64,000 nt of DNA from positions 615,501-679,500 of the forward strand of contig NZ_CP011774.1 of the NCBI RefSeq assembly GCF_001412535.1, given 5' to 3'. The notes under the pieces are model-generated. The model saw nothing but the letters and a program-made list of their open reading frames with translations. It had not been told where the DNA came from and searched no databases. Source of the stretch: Limnohabitans sp. 63ED37-2. Lineage in GTDB: Bacteria > Pseudomonadota > Gammaproteobacteria > Burkholderiales > Burkholderiaceae_C. The translations under genes and the position numbers were made by a program. How positions within the stretch are numbered: the first letter of the stretch is position 1; each line of letters begins with the position of its first letter. Positions 8,599 through 17,764 of the stretch are shown here, in pieces.

Positions 8599-9825
8599 AT
8601 GAACCTCCTGATTGCACTGCGCCCGGGCTTGCCCATCTTGATCGGCGCTGCGCTGATGCTGTCGGTCAGCATGGGCTTGCGGCAAAGCCTGGGCGTGTTC
8701 ATGCCAGCCCTGACCCAGGACATCGGCATTTCGGTGTCCCAGTTCACGCTGGCCATTGCGGTGCAAAACCTGGCCTGGGGTTTTCTGCAGCCTTTTGCAG
8801 GGGCTTTGGCCGTGCGCATCGGTTATCGGCCGCTCATGATGACCGGTGCCGTTTTGTACCTGGGGGGCATGACGATGTTGTGCCTGGCTCAGGGCTTGCT
8901 GGGCGTGATTCTGGGCGCAGGGTTGGCCATTGGCGCGGCGATGGCCTGCAACGGATCGGCCATTGCCATGGCGGTGGCTTCGCGGCCTGTGTCGCCTGCC
9001 TTGCGCAGCACGGTGCTGGGCATCGTGTCCGCCGCAGGATCTTTGGGGGCCTTGATGGCGGCGCCCATCGGCCAGCTGCTGTCACAGGCGCATGGTTGGC
9101 GAGTGGGGGTAGGCGGTTTTGTCATCATGGCCCTGATCATCTTGCCCGCCGCTTGGTATGCCGGGCGGGTGGATGCCCTGCCGGTGCCGCCCTCACCACT
9201 GGGCGAAAAAGACAAAGCGGTCGACATGGCGCGGTGGGCCTTGAAGCATCCGCCCTTTGCGGTGATGACCGTGGCTTATTTTGTCTGTGGCATGCAACTG
9301 GTTTTTTTGACCACGCATTTGCCCTCCTACCTGGATTTGTGCGGCATGGACCCAATGCTCAGCGCCCAAGCGCTGGGCATGATTGGGGGCTTCAATGTGC
9401 TGGGCAGCTTGTTTTTTGGCTGGGCGGGTGGGCGTTACAACAAGCTCTTGTTGCTGGGCGGTATTTATGTGCTGCGCTCCTTCGGTTTGGCCTGGTATTT
9501 CCTGTCGGTGCCAACGCCTGAAAACACGCTGGTGTTCGCCGCCATCATGGGCTTTTTGTGGCTAGGAGTAGCCCCCCTTGTGACGGGCTATATCGGTGAA
9601 ACCTTTGGACTGCGTTGGCAAGCCATGCTCGGCGGCATCGCCTTCATGAGCCACCAGCTGGGCAGTTTCATGGGGGCTTTGGGCGGCGGCCTGGTGTTCG
9701 ATGCCATGGGCTCGTACAACCGGGCTGTGCAAGTGGGGGTGTTGGTGGGGCTGTTGGCGGGCATGCTGCAAATGGCTTTCGCGCTGCGTGCCGAGTTGCC
9801 ACCTGGCCAGCCTAGACCGGCCTGA
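8599..9825 (+). CDS. MFS transporter
   Basis: 408-residue major facilitator superfamily protein with about 12 hydrophobic segments. The opening motif GLRQSLGVFMPALTQDIG near residue 16 and the loop-2 element RIGYRPLMMTG near residue 74 are typical of the monocarboxylate/CynX-like branch of the family. It is divergent from the NhaR-like regulator, which may control it, and convergent with the terpenoid-acid operon. The substrate is not identifiable; a small organic acid or a degradation-pathway intermediate would fit the surroundings. Confidence 0.82.
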   Translation: MNLLIALRPGLPILIGAALMLSVSMGLRQSLGVFMPALTQDIGISVSQFTLAIAVQNLAWGFLQPFAGALAVRIGYRPLMMTGAVLYLGGMTMLCLAQGLLGVILGAGLAIGAAMACNGSAIAMAVASRPVSPALRSTVLGIVSAAGSLGALMAAPIGQLLSQAHGWRVGVGGFVIMALIILPAAWYAGRVDALPVPPSPLGEKDKAVDMARWALKHPPFAVMTVAYFVCGMQLVFLTTHLPSYLDLCGMDPMLSAQALGMIGGFNVLGSLFFGWAGGRYNKLLLLGGIYVLRSFGLAWYFLSVPTPENTLVFAAIMGFLWLGVAPLVTGYIGETFGLRWQAMLGGIAFMSHQLGSFMGALGGGLVFDAMGSYNRAVQVGVLVGLLAGMLQMAFALRAELPPGQPRPA

Positions 9826-9845
9826 CACCAAGCCCGCGCCACGTC

Positions 9846-11003
9846 CTAAACACCCAATTGTTTCGCCGCCAGCTCTTTCATGATCTCTTCGGCCCCACCC
9901 CCGATCATCATCACCTTGACCTCGCGGTAAACCCGCTCGGTCACGGTGCCACGCATGAAGCCCATGCCGCCCAGCATCTGCACGGCGGCATCGGCGCAAA
10001 ACTGCATGGTTTGGGTGGCGTGGTTTTTGAGCAGGCACACCTGTGCCACCCACTCGGCACCGGTCTGGCCCGCATCGGCTTGCTGCGTCACAGCATCCAC
10101 CCAGGCTTGGGTGGACAAGATGCGCATCTGCATGTCCATCAGTTTGTGGCGAATCACTTGCCGCTCGATCAGGGCCGCACCAAAAGTCTGGCGTTGGCGG
10201 CTCCAAGCCAGCGCTTCGTCATAACAGGCCTGCGCAAAGCCCAGCGCCATGGCCGACATGGCCAGGCGCTCGCCATTGAAGTTGCCCATGATCATCTTGA
10301 AGCCTGCACCTTCCTCGCCCAGTCGGTAGCGCTGGGGCACCCGCACACCATCAAAGTGCAGCTGCGCCGTGTCGGAGCTGTGCCAGCCCATCTTGTGCAG
10401 CCGTGTGCGCGTGATACCCGGTGTGTCCCCCGGCACCACCACCATCGAGATGCCACTGGCACCCTTGCTGGCGGGGTTGGTGCGCACCGCCAGCGTGATC
10501 CAATCGGCACGCAGGCCCGAGGTGATGAAGGTCTTTTCGCCGTTGATCACATAGTCCGCCCCATCTGCGCGGGCCGTGGTCCGCAGGCTGGCCACGTCCG
10601 AGCCGCCGCCGGGCTCGGTGATGGCCAGCGCAGCGATGCGCTCACCTCGCAGCACGGGTGGTACCACTTCGGCCTGCAGCTCCGCGCTTCCGTGTGCCAA
10701 GACCGGCGGTAGGCCGATGTTGAGCGAGAACAGACTGGCCATCACACCGCCGCTGCCACCGTAACGCGCCAGCGTTTGTGAAAGCATGTTGCGTGCACGC
10801 CAAGGCGCGGGTGTGCCGCCCAAGTGCTCAGGGTAGCCCAGGCCCAGCAGGCCCAGCTGCGCGGCCTGGGTGTACAGCGAACGGTCAAACTGACCGGATT
10901 CTTCCCAAGTGGCCACATGGGGCGCAATGGCTTGTTTGGCAAAACGCTCGACCGTGGTGTGCAGTCTTTGCAGGTCTTCGCTTGTGAAATCTGCGGTGTT
11001 CAT
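9846..11003 (-). CDS. Acyl-CoA dehydrogenase (last gene of the atu-like operon)
   Basis: 385-residue flavin acyl-CoA dehydrogenase. The start is ATG 11003, which overlaps the stop of the biotin carboxylase gene by 4 nt and has AGGAGG just upstream; a longer frame exists but is not needed. The FAD/substrate segment ALAITEPGGGSDVASL near residue 125 is typical. In most short- and medium-chain dehydrogenases the catalytic Glu lies in a YEGT segment near the C-terminus, but here that segment reads IGGGAEE. The base is more likely the Glu of GERLAMS near residue 243, as in isovaleryl- and long-chain enzymes. In this operon it probably oxidises a branched terpenoid acyl-CoA or a downstream product. 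Confidence 0.85.
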   Translation of the reverse strand: MNTADFTSEDLQRLHTTVERFAKQAIAPHVATWEESGQFDRSLYTQAAQLGLLGLGYPEHLGGTPAPWRARNMLSQTLARYGGSGGVMASLFSLNIGLPPVLAHGSAELQAEVVPPVLRGERIAALAITEPGGGSDVASLRTTARADGADYVINGEKTFITSGLRADWITLAVRTNPASKGASGISMVVVPGDTPGITRTRLHKMGWHSSDTAQLHFDGVRVPQRYRLGEEGAGFKMIMGNFNGERLAMSAMALGFAQACYDEALAWSRQRQTFGAALIERQVIRHKLMDMQMRILSTQAWVDAVTQQADAGQTGAEWVAQVCLLKNHATQTMQFCADAAVQMLGGMGFMRGTVTERVYREVKVMMIGGGAEEIMKELAAKQLGV

Positions 11004-12997
11004 GTGGCCTCCTGCCATTGCACCAGCACCTGACCGGGGCCCACTTGCTGGCCTGCCGACACGGGCACGCTGTGCACCACGGCGTCGCGTGCTGCGGTCA
11101 GGGTGTGTTCGAGTTTCATGGATTCAATGACCAGCAGCGCGTCACCTTGTTTGACGCTGTCCCCCTCACGCACATGCAGCGCGATCAGCTTGCCATTGAA
11201 GGGCGCACGCAGCAAGGTGGCCGTTTGTGCGTTGGGACCGCTGGCCGGGGCGCTGTGGCTTTGGTCGCTCAGCCACAGCTCCGCGTGGTGTGGGCCTTGT
11301 ACTTGCACATGCCACTGTGCTGCAGTGCCGCCTGTGTGGGCTGCCTGCACTTGCCAATGCACACTGTTCAGGGTGATCCGCAGCGCGTGGTGGGCTGCGC
11401 CACTTTGGTCTGTGGTTGGGGCATGTTGGATCTGCACTGTGTGTGTGTCATCGCCTTGGTGCACCCGCACTTGGCCTTGTCCCAATTCATGCACTACCGC
11501 TTGCCAAGCGTTGGCCTGGCCCGCAAAGCCCATGCGCACCGGACGCGCAAAGGGGCTGGCCATGTGCTGCGCGGGCGGGTGTTGGGCATACAGCACCGCG
11601 AGCGCGGCCACGGTGTTTGCATCGGCGCTGGTTTGCAAGCGCTCGCGCACGGTGTCGGCCTGCTCGGCCAGGAAAGGAATCAAGGCATCCCCTGCGCGGA
11701 ACACCGGGTGCTGCAAACACGCGGCCAAAAAAGCGCGGTTGGTGGGCAGGCCCAGCAGTGTGGTGTGCTGCAGGCCTGCGCTCAGGCGCTCAATGGCTTC
11801 AAGGCGGGTGGGCGCATGTGCGATCAGTTTGCCCAGCATCGAATCGTAATGCGGTGTGACCACGGCCTCTGCATGTAGCGCATGGTCAAAGCGCAAACCT
11901 GCGGGCTCGGCAAAGGCCAACACCGTGCCAGTCTGCGGCGTGAAGTGTTCGTCTTCGGCGCACAGGCGCACCTCGATGGCGTGGCCTTGCAATTGAATAT
12001 CGGCTTGTGTGAGCGGCAGCGCTTCGCCGCGTGCGATGCGCAGTTGCCATTCCACCAAATCAAGGCCGGTGAGCATCTCGGTCACCGGGTGTTCCACCTG
12101 CAAGCGGGTGTTCATCTCCATCAAATAGAAAGGCTTGTCGCTTTGCGCCTCATCCAGCAAAAACTCCACCGTGCCCGCGCCCACATAGCCCGCCGATTGC
12201 GCAAGCGCAATGGCCGCTTGCCCGAGTTGCGCGCGCAGTGCGGGCGTCACAGCCGGGCTGGGCGATTCTTCGATGATCTTTTGGTGACGACGCTGCACCG
12301 AGCAGTCGCGCTCACCCAGGTGGATGCAGTGGCCGTGGCTGTCAGCCATGACTTGCACCTCGATGTGACGTGGGCGCAGCAAGGCACGCTCCATCAACAA
12401 GTCGCCGTTGCCAAAACCAGCCAGCGCTTCCGAGCGGGCGCTGTGCAGCGCGGGCAGCAACTGCGCCATGTCGGTCACCAAGCGCATGCCGCGCCCGCCG
12501 CCCCCGGCCACGGCTTTCACCATCAGCGGCAAGCCCAGCTGCTGCGCTTGTGCCATGAAGGTGGCATCGCTTTGGTCTGCGCCAAAGTAACCGGGCAGAC
12601 AAGGCACGCCATGTTTTTGGGCCAACGCTTTGGCAGCCGATTTGCTGCCCAGCGCTCGTATGGCCTCGGGTGGAGGCCCGACCCAGGTCAGGCCCGCGTC
12701 GATCACGGCCTGGGCGAACTCGGCGTTCTCGCTCAAAAAACCATAACCGGGGTGCACCGCATCGGCACCCGTGTCGCGCGCCGCTTGCAGCAGCTTGTCG
12801 ATGCGCAAATACGATTCAGACGACAGCGTGCCGCCCAAGGCGACGGCGGTGTCGGCTTCGTGCACATGCAGGGCGCCCTGGTCAGCGTCTGAATACACCG
12901 CCACCGTTGAGATGCCCATGCGCTTTGCGGTGCGGATCACGCGGCGGGCAATCTCGCCCCGGTTGGCGATCAGCAGGCGAGAGACCTGGTGGTTCAT
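11000..12997 (-). CDS. atuF: Acyl-CoA carboxylase alpha subunit (biotin carboxylase + biotin carrier), AtuF/LiuD-like
   Basis: 665-residue biotin-dependent carboxylase alpha chain. The N-terminal biotin carboxylase domain begins LLIANRGEIARRVIRTA and has the ATP-grasp Gly-rich loop KAVAGGGGRGMR near residue 160 and MEMNTRLQVEHPVTE near residue 290. The C-terminal biotinyl domain carries IESMKLEH, whose lysine is the expected biotinylation site. Length matches AtuF and LiuD (about 655-665). It overlaps both neighbours by 4 nt. The choice of geranyl-CoA over methylcrotonyl-CoA carboxylase rests on operon content (TetR, SDR, no HMG-CoA lyase) and on the beta subunit sequence; it is not proven by this chain. 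Confidence 0.85.
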   Translation of the reverse strand: MNHQVSRLLIANRGEIARRVIRTAKRMGISTVAVYSDADQGALHVHEADTAVALGGTLSSESYLRIDKLLQAARDTGADAVHPGYGFLSENAEFAQAVIDAGLTWVGPPPEAIRALGSKSAAKALAQKHGVPCLPGYFGADQSDATFMAQAQQLGLPLMVKAVAGGGGRGMRLVTDMAQLLPALHSARSEALAGFGNGDLLMERALLRPRHIEVQVMADSHGHCIHLGERDCSVQRRHQKIIEESPSPAVTPALRAQLGQAAIALAQSAGYVGAGTVEFLLDEAQSDKPFYLMEMNTRLQVEHPVTEMLTGLDLVEWQLRIARGEALPLTQADIQLQGHAIEVRLCAEDEHFTPQTGTVLAFAEPAGLRFDHALHAEAVVTPHYDSMLGKLIAHAPTRLEAIERLSAGLQHTTLLGLPTNRAFLAACLQHPVFRAGDALIPFLAEQADTVRERLQTSADANTVAALAVLYAQHPPAQHMASPFARPVRMGFAGQANAWQAVVHELGQGQVRVHQGDDTHTVQIQHAPTTDQSGAAHHALRITLNSVHWQVQAAHTGGTAAQWHVQVQGPHHAELWLSDQSHSAPASGPNAQTATLLRAPFNGKLIALHVREGDSVKQGDALLVIESMKLEHTLTAARDAVVHSVPVSAGQQVGPGQVLVQWQEAT

Positions 12998-13812
12998 GCC
13001 GTGTCCTTGTCAGAAAGTGTCCAGGGTGCGGGTTGTTTGCGTGCAAAAGCGGCCAGTCCTTGGGCGGCCTCGGCACTGCGCAAACCACTGGCAAAGGCCT
13101 GCGCCGCCGCATCGCGCATGTCGGGCACCGGGCCGCGCACGCTGCGCAGCAGTTGTTTGGTGCTGGCCACTGCGCCGGGGGCTGCACGCATCAGGCGCGT
13201 GAGTGTTTTTCCCCACGCAGCATCGCTGTCCACATCGATGAGCTCGTTCACCAAGCCCACTTGCTGCGCTTGGGCAGCGGTGTAGCTCAGGCCTTGCAGC
13301 AAGCACTGGCGTGCCGCGCTCTCGCCTAAGCGTTGCCATACAAAAGGTGCAATCTGCGCAGGTGGCAAGCCCAGCGTGACTTCGGGCGTGCCCAGCACCG
13401 AACGGGCTGTGGCCACCACATGGTCGGCGCAACACACCAGGCCAAAGCCACCGCCCATGGCCGCACCATCAACCCGGCACACCAGCAACTGGGGCAGGGC
13501 GCTCAGCGCGTGCAGCAGGTCGCCAAAGCCCCGGTTCATGGCCAGCAGCGGGTCGGTTTGCCCTTCTTGCAAGGGCTGGCCAATCAGGCTGGCAAAGCCG
13601 CCCAAACTGCCACCCGCACAAAAGGCACCGCCTGCGCCAGTCAACACCACGATGCGCAGCGAGTCATCTTGTGCAGCCCGCGTGCAGGCTTGCAGCAAGC
13701 CGTCCACGATGGCATCGCTCAGCGCGTTGCGTGTGGCCGGGTCGTTCAGTGTCCAGGTCTCGACCGCGCCTTGGCGCGTGATCAGCAAAGTGTTGCTCAC
13801 AGACGTGCTCAT
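12994..13812 (-). CDS. atuE: Enoyl-CoA hydratase/isomerase family protein, AtuE/LiuC-like
   Basis: 272-residue crotonase-fold enzyme. The start is ATG 13812, overlapping the preceding dehydrogenase stop by 4 nt (the frame runs far upstream but is antisense-type noise there). Crotonase signatures visible are the oxyanion-hole segment GAGGAFCAGGSLGG near residue 60 and the second segment VDGAAMGGGFGLVCCAD near residue 105. In the atu pathway the AtuE enzyme hydrates isohexenylglutaconyl-CoA, and in the leucine pathway LiuC hydrates methylglutaconyl-CoA. Position between dehydrogenase and carboxylase alpha subunit fits either, with the atu assignment favoured by the rest of the operon. Confidence 0.82.
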   Translation of the reverse strand: MSTSVSNTLLITRQGAVETWTLNDPATRNALSDAIVDGLLQACTRAAQDDSLRIVVLTGAGGAFCAGGSLGGFASLIGQPLQEGQTDPLLAMNRGFGDLLHALSALPQLLVCRVDGAAMGGGFGLVCCADHVVATARSVLGTPEVTLGLPPAQIAPFVWQRLGESAARQCLLQGLSYTAAQAQQVGLVNELIDVDSDAAWGKTLTRLMRAAPGAVASTKQLLRSVRGPVPDMRDAAAQAFASGLRSAEAAQGLAAFARKQPAPWTLSDKDTA

Positions 13813-14981
13813 TTTTGGGGCCGTTTGGCAATGCCCATCATCTTGGACAAGATGCCCAGCATCACCTCGTCCGCGCCACCACCTATCGAGGCCAAGCGTC
13901 CATCGCGGTACATGCGCGAAACCTTGTTCTCCCAAGTGAAGCCCATGCCGCCCCAGAACTGTAGGCAGGTGTCCGGCACGGTGCGGTTTAGACGCCCGGC
14001 TTTGAGTTTGGCCATGGTGGCCCATTCGGTCACGTCTTCGCCCGCGATGTAGTGCTCGCAGGCCTGGTAGGTCAGGGCGCGCAGGCATTCCACATCTGCC
14101 TTGAGTTCGGCGAGCTTGAACTGCACCCACTGCTGGTCGGCCAGTGTGCTGCCAAACAGCTTGCGCTCTTGTGCCCACTCCACCGTCCACTGGATGCAGT
14201 TGGTCAGCGACTGCAGCGTGCTGGCCGCGCACCACAGGCGTTCTTCTTGGAACTGCTGCATCTGGTAGATGAAGCCCTGGCCCTCGGCCCCGATGCGGTA
14301 GCGCTGGGGCACGCGCACTTCGTCAAAATAAATCAAGCCTGTGTCGCTGCTGTTCATGCCGATTTTTTTGATCTTCTTGCCCACCTCGATGCCGGGCAGC
14401 AACTTGCCGTTCTCGCGCATGGGCACCATGACGAGACTCTTGTTTTTATGGATCGGGCCTTCCCCCGTGTTGACCAGCATGCACATCCAGTCGGCCTGCA
14501 GGCTGTTGGTGATCCACATTTTTTGCCCGCTGATCACGTAGTCGTCACCGTCCTTGCGGGCCACGGTTTTGATGCCCGCCACATCGCTGCCCGCACCCGG
14601 CTCGCTCACGCCAATACAACCCACCATGTCGCCCGCAATGGCCGGGGCCAGAAACTGCGCACGCAATTCGTCGCTGCCAAAACGCGCCAGCGCAGGCGTG
14701 GCCATGTCGGTTTGCACACCAATGGCCATGGGAATGCCGCCGCAGTCAATGTGGCCCAGCGCCTCGGCCATGGCCATGCCGTACGAATAGTCGAGGCCCG
14801 CACCCCCAAAGGCCTCGGGCTTGGTCAGGCCCAAGAGGCCCAGATCGCCCATCTTCTTGAAGACCTCGTGGGCCGGAAAAATCTCGGCCGCTTCCCACTC
14901 GTCCACATGCGGGTTGATCTCGGCTTCGATGAAACGCTTGAGCGTGTTCTGGATTTCGCGGTGCTCGTGGGTGTATTGCAT
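13809..14981 (-). CDS. atuD: Acyl-CoA dehydrogenase, AtuD/citronellyl-CoA dehydrogenase-like
   Basis: 390-residue acyl-CoA dehydrogenase. The start at ATG 14981 gives the usual opening of the family and follows the upstream AlkC-like gene by 22 nt. The flavin segment GCIGVSEPGAGSDVAGI is near residue 122. As in the other dehydrogenases of this window, the usual C-terminal catalytic Glu position reads IGGGADE. The Glu of QEERLWC near residue 242 is the likely catalytic base, which is the arrangement known for branched-chain and long-chain enzymes. In Pseudomonas, AtuD oxidises citronellyl-CoA; position directly before the hydratase and carboxylase genes matches that role. Confidence 0.82.
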   Translation of the reverse strand: MQYTHEHREIQNTLKRFIEAEINPHVDEWEAAEIFPAHEVFKKMGDLGLLGLTKPEAFGGAGLDYSYGMAMAEALGHIDCGGIPMAIGVQTDMATPALARFGSDELRAQFLAPAIAGDMVGCIGVSEPGAGSDVAGIKTVARKDGDDYVISGQKMWITNSLQADWMCMLVNTGEGPIHKNKSLVMVPMRENGKLLPGIEVGKKIKKIGMNSSDTGLIYFDEVRVPQRYRIGAEGQGFIYQMQQFQEERLWCAASTLQSLTNCIQWTVEWAQERKLFGSTLADQQWVQFKLAELKADVECLRALTYQACEHYIAGEDVTEWATMAKLKAGRLNRTVPDTCLQFWGGMGFTWENKVSRMYRDGRLASIGGGADEVMLGILSKMMGIAKRPQK

Positions 14982-15003
14982 GGTGTGTCTCCGTGGGGTG
15001 GGT

Positions 15004-16143
15004 TCAGGGCTGCAGATCAAAGCGGCCGACGGGGTGAGAGTGCCCATTGAGGGCGATCTCCACCGTGTGGCGGCCCGGGTGGTGAGTGCGGGTGCTCATT
15101 TGGCGCAGCGACAGGGTTTTTTCGATCACCACACTGCTGTGGGCCTCGACCTGCACCGTGCTGCCTTTGAACACCTTAGGGCTGAGCGTGCCGTTGGCCT
15201 TGACATAAAACACCCGCCAATCGGCCAGTGCGCGGGCCGTTTGTGCGCTGTGGTTGTGCAACTGGCAGCGCACGGTCACGCTCTCGCCAATGCGGGCGTT
15301 GGACGGGCTAATGCTTGCGCTTTGAATTTGCAAAGGGCTCACTTGCCCATGCCCAAACAAGGCCAGGGCCTGCGCATCGCCCCGTTTGATGGCGGTGCGC
15401 AGCGCATGGCGCAGCAAGCTTTGCCGCGTTGCGGGCACCGGCGCATCGTCCAGCCATTGGCGGGCCAGGCCGGTGAGCAGTTCCGGGTGGTCTTTGCCGA
15501 TGTCGTTCAGGTGGTTGGCCACCGAGCGGCGCACATAGGACGAGGGGTCGTCGCGCAAGCGGGCCAGCAAGGGCAGAACGGGCGAAGGGTCACGCACAAA
15601 ATCGGGCAAACGCGCAGCCCAAGGCAGGCGCGGGCGTGTGGCTTCGCTCACGGCGCGGCGCACATGCGCGTTGTCGTCTTGCGCCCACAACGCCAGGTGG
15701 GCCAAAGTGGCCTGGGTGTGTTGCTGCAAAAACGGACGCAGACTGAATTCGGCGGTGAAGCGCTGGGTCAGGGCGTGTTGGGTGTGCAGCGCCTCGGGCA
15801 GATGCTGCAGGCCATGGGTGGCGATGTACATGCTGTGCGGCAGGTAAAAGAAGCTGCTCGGCACATCATCACTGGCGGTGGGCTCGCCGTGTTTGTCCAG
15901 CCCCATGGGGCGGCCCAAGGCACTCACCAACACAGGGGCGGCCTGTGCAAAGTCAGGCGGCAAAAATTGTGCCATTACTTGGGCCAGGCGGCGGCCTCGG
16001 TCCATCAGGCCCAAGGCCTCAAAGTCGGCCCCCATGGCCTTTTGCCATTGGCCCCGGTGCACCGTGGCCCCTGCTGCAGCCAGCTGCTCACCCAACTGGT
16101 GGGCAGCGTCCAGCGAGAGCATGTGTTTCAAATCGGTGACCAT
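15004..16143 (-). CDS. alkC: AlkC-like HEAT-repeat DNA glycosylase with C-terminal Ig-like domain
   Basis: 379-residue protein of the AlkC/AlkD-type DNA alkylation repair family. The start is ATG 16143, preceded by GAAGG and 8 nt after the carboxyltransferase stop. Residues about 1-265 are a series of helical HEAT-like repeats (for example PVLPLLARLRDDPSSYVRRSVANHLNDIGKDHP). The last about 105 residues form a beta-rich, Ig-like domain opening ISPSNARIGESVTVRCQLHNHS. An Ig-like C-terminal domain is known for the AlkC group, which removes N3-alkylated purines without base flipping. It lies inside the terpenoid-acid operon between the carboxyltransferase and dehydrogenase genes, which is unexpected for a repair gene. 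Confidence 0.75.
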   Translation of the reverse strand: MVTDLKHMLSLDAAHQLGEQLAAAGATVHRGQWQKAMGADFEALGLMDRGRRLAQVMAQFLPPDFAQAAPVLVSALGRPMGLDKHGEPTASDDVPSSFFYLPHSMYIATHGLQHLPEALHTQHALTQRFTAEFSLRPFLQQHTQATLAHLALWAQDDNAHVRRAVSEATRPRLPWAARLPDFVRDPSPVLPLLARLRDDPSSYVRRSVANHLNDIGKDHPELLTGLARQWLDDAPVPATRQSLLRHALRTAIKRGDAQALALFGHGQVSPLQIQSASISPSNARIGESVTVRCQLHNHSAQTARALADWRVFYVKANGTLSPKVFKGSTVQVEAHSSVVIEKTLSLRQMSTRTHHPGRHTVEIALNGHSHPVGRFDLQP

Positions 16144-16153
16144 GTTTGGGCCT

Positions 16154-17764
16154 TCACATGCGGGCCACGCCAAAGGTCGAGGCACGGGGCTGGCGGGCTG
16201 CACTTTCAGCGCAGGTGTCGAGGCAAAAGCTCAGCACACTGCGTGTGTCACGCGGGTCGATCACGCCGTCGTCCAGCACCAGGCCGCTGGTGTAGAAGGC
16301 ATCGGCCTGCGCTTCAAACAGGGCCACGATCTTGTCAAACTGGGCTTGCATTTTTTCGGGGTCGGGCGTGATGCCTTTGCGGGTCATGCCCGCCTCGGCC
16401 ACGATCTGCATGGTGCGTGCGGCTTGCTCGCCACCCATCACGGCGGTTTTGGCCCCCGGCCAGCTGAACAAAAAGCGCGGTGCGTAGCCCCGCCCGCACA
16501 TGCCGTAGTTGCCTGCGCCAAACGAGGCCCCGCATTGGATGGTGATCTGCGGAACGGTGGCACTGGTCACGGCCTGGATCATCTTGGAGCCGTGTTTGAT
16601 CATGCCGCCTTGCTCGCTGTCTTTGCCCACCATGTAGCCGGTGGTGTTTTGCAAATAAATGATGGGGTGGCCCAGCTGACACATCCACTGGATGAAGTGT
16701 GTGGCCTTGTTGGCCCCGGCCACGTCAATCGGCCCGTTGTTGCTGATGATGCCGACAGCATGCCCGCCGATGCGTGCCTGTGCACACACCGTGGCCGCGC
16801 CAAACAGCGGTTTGAATTCCAGAAAATCCGAATCGTCCACCAAGCGCAAGATGACTTCGCGCATGTCGATCGGTTCGCGGTGGTGGGCGGGCATCAGGCC
16901 CAGCAGTTCTTCGGCATCCCAGCGCGGAGGCTTGGCTTGTCTTTGTGTGGAGTGCGCAGCCCAGTCCCAACGCGCCACCACATCGCGTGCCGTGCCCAGC
17001 GCGTGGCGGTCGTCTTCACACAGGTACTCACCCAGGCCTGACACGCTGGTGTGCATCTCTGCCCCGCCCAGTTCTTCTTCCGTGGCCACTTCGCCGGTGG
17101 CGGCTTTGAGCAAAGGCGGCCCCGCCAAAAAGGCCCGCGACCTGCCGCGCACCATGATGACGGTGTCACTCAGCCCCGGCATGTAAGCACCGCCTGCCGT
17201 GCCCGATCCGTGTTGCACTGTGAGCACTGGCAAGCCCGCTGCCGACAGGCGCGCTAGGTTGCGGAACAGGCTGCCGCCCAGCACAAAACCTTCGACCTTG
17301 TACTGCATCAAATTGGCCCCAGCGCTTTCGACCAGGTGCACAAAGGGCAGTTTGTTTTCGAGCGCCAACTCTTGCACCCGCAAAATCTTTTCCAAGCCTC
17401 GGGCCTGAATCGCCCCGGCTTCGATGCCCGAGTCGCTGGCCACCACCATGCAGCGCACGCCGTTGATGAAACCGATGCCCGCGATCATGCCGCCACCGGG
17501 CACCGACTTGGCCGGGTCCGGTGTGTCTTGCATGAAGCCCGCCAGCGCGCACAGCGGCAAGAAGGGCGCACCCGGGTCCAGCAGCAAGGCCACACGCTCA
17601 CGCGGCAGCAACTGCCCGCGTTTGTCGAACACGGGTTTGGACTGGGCGGAAGCTTGCGCTGCCCGATCTTGCAAGGCTTGCCACTGCGCCAAGCGGGCGA
17701 GTGCCGCTTGGCGCCGCTGCTGTGCCACAGGGCTGTGCGGGTTCCAGGTGGATTCAAACATCAT
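16154..17764 (-). CDS. atuC: Acyl-CoA carboxylase beta subunit (carboxyltransferase), AtuC-like
   Basis: 536-residue carboxyltransferase subunit with both N- and C-terminal halves of the crotonase-like fold. Conserved segments are ESAGANLMQ near residue 167, GSGTAGGAYMPGLSD near residue 206, FLAGPPLLKAATGE near residue 233 and, in the second half, NNGPIDVAGANKATHF and GASFGAGNYGMCGRGY. The PGLSD form, where methylcrotonyl-CoA enzymes usually have PAMSDE, is what I would expect of geranyl-CoA carboxylase (AtuC); this is from memory of the families. Either of two adjacent ATG codons (17764 or 17761) could be the start; both overlap the SDR stop. Confidence 0.85.
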   Translation of the reverse strand: MMFESTWNPHSPVAQQRRQAALARLAQWQALQDRAAQASAQSKPVFDKRGQLLPRERVALLLDPGAPFLPLCALAGFMQDTPDPAKSVPGGGMIAGIGFINGVRCMVVASDSGIEAGAIQARGLEKILRVQELALENKLPFVHLVESAGANLMQYKVEGFVLGGSLFRNLARLSAAGLPVLTVQHGSGTAGGAYMPGLSDTVIMVRGRSRAFLAGPPLLKAATGEVATEEELGGAEMHTSVSGLGEYLCEDDRHALGTARDVVARWDWAAHSTQRQAKPPRWDAEELLGLMPAHHREPIDMREVILRLVDDSDFLEFKPLFGAATVCAQARIGGHAVGIISNNGPIDVAGANKATHFIQWMCQLGHPIIYLQNTTGYMVGKDSEQGGMIKHGSKMIQAVTSATVPQITIQCGASFGAGNYGMCGRGYAPRFLFSWPGAKTAVMGGEQAARTMQIVAEAGMTRKGITPDPEKMQAQFDKIVALFEAQADAFYTSGLVLDDGVIDPRDTRSVLSFCLDTCAESAARQPRASTFGVARM

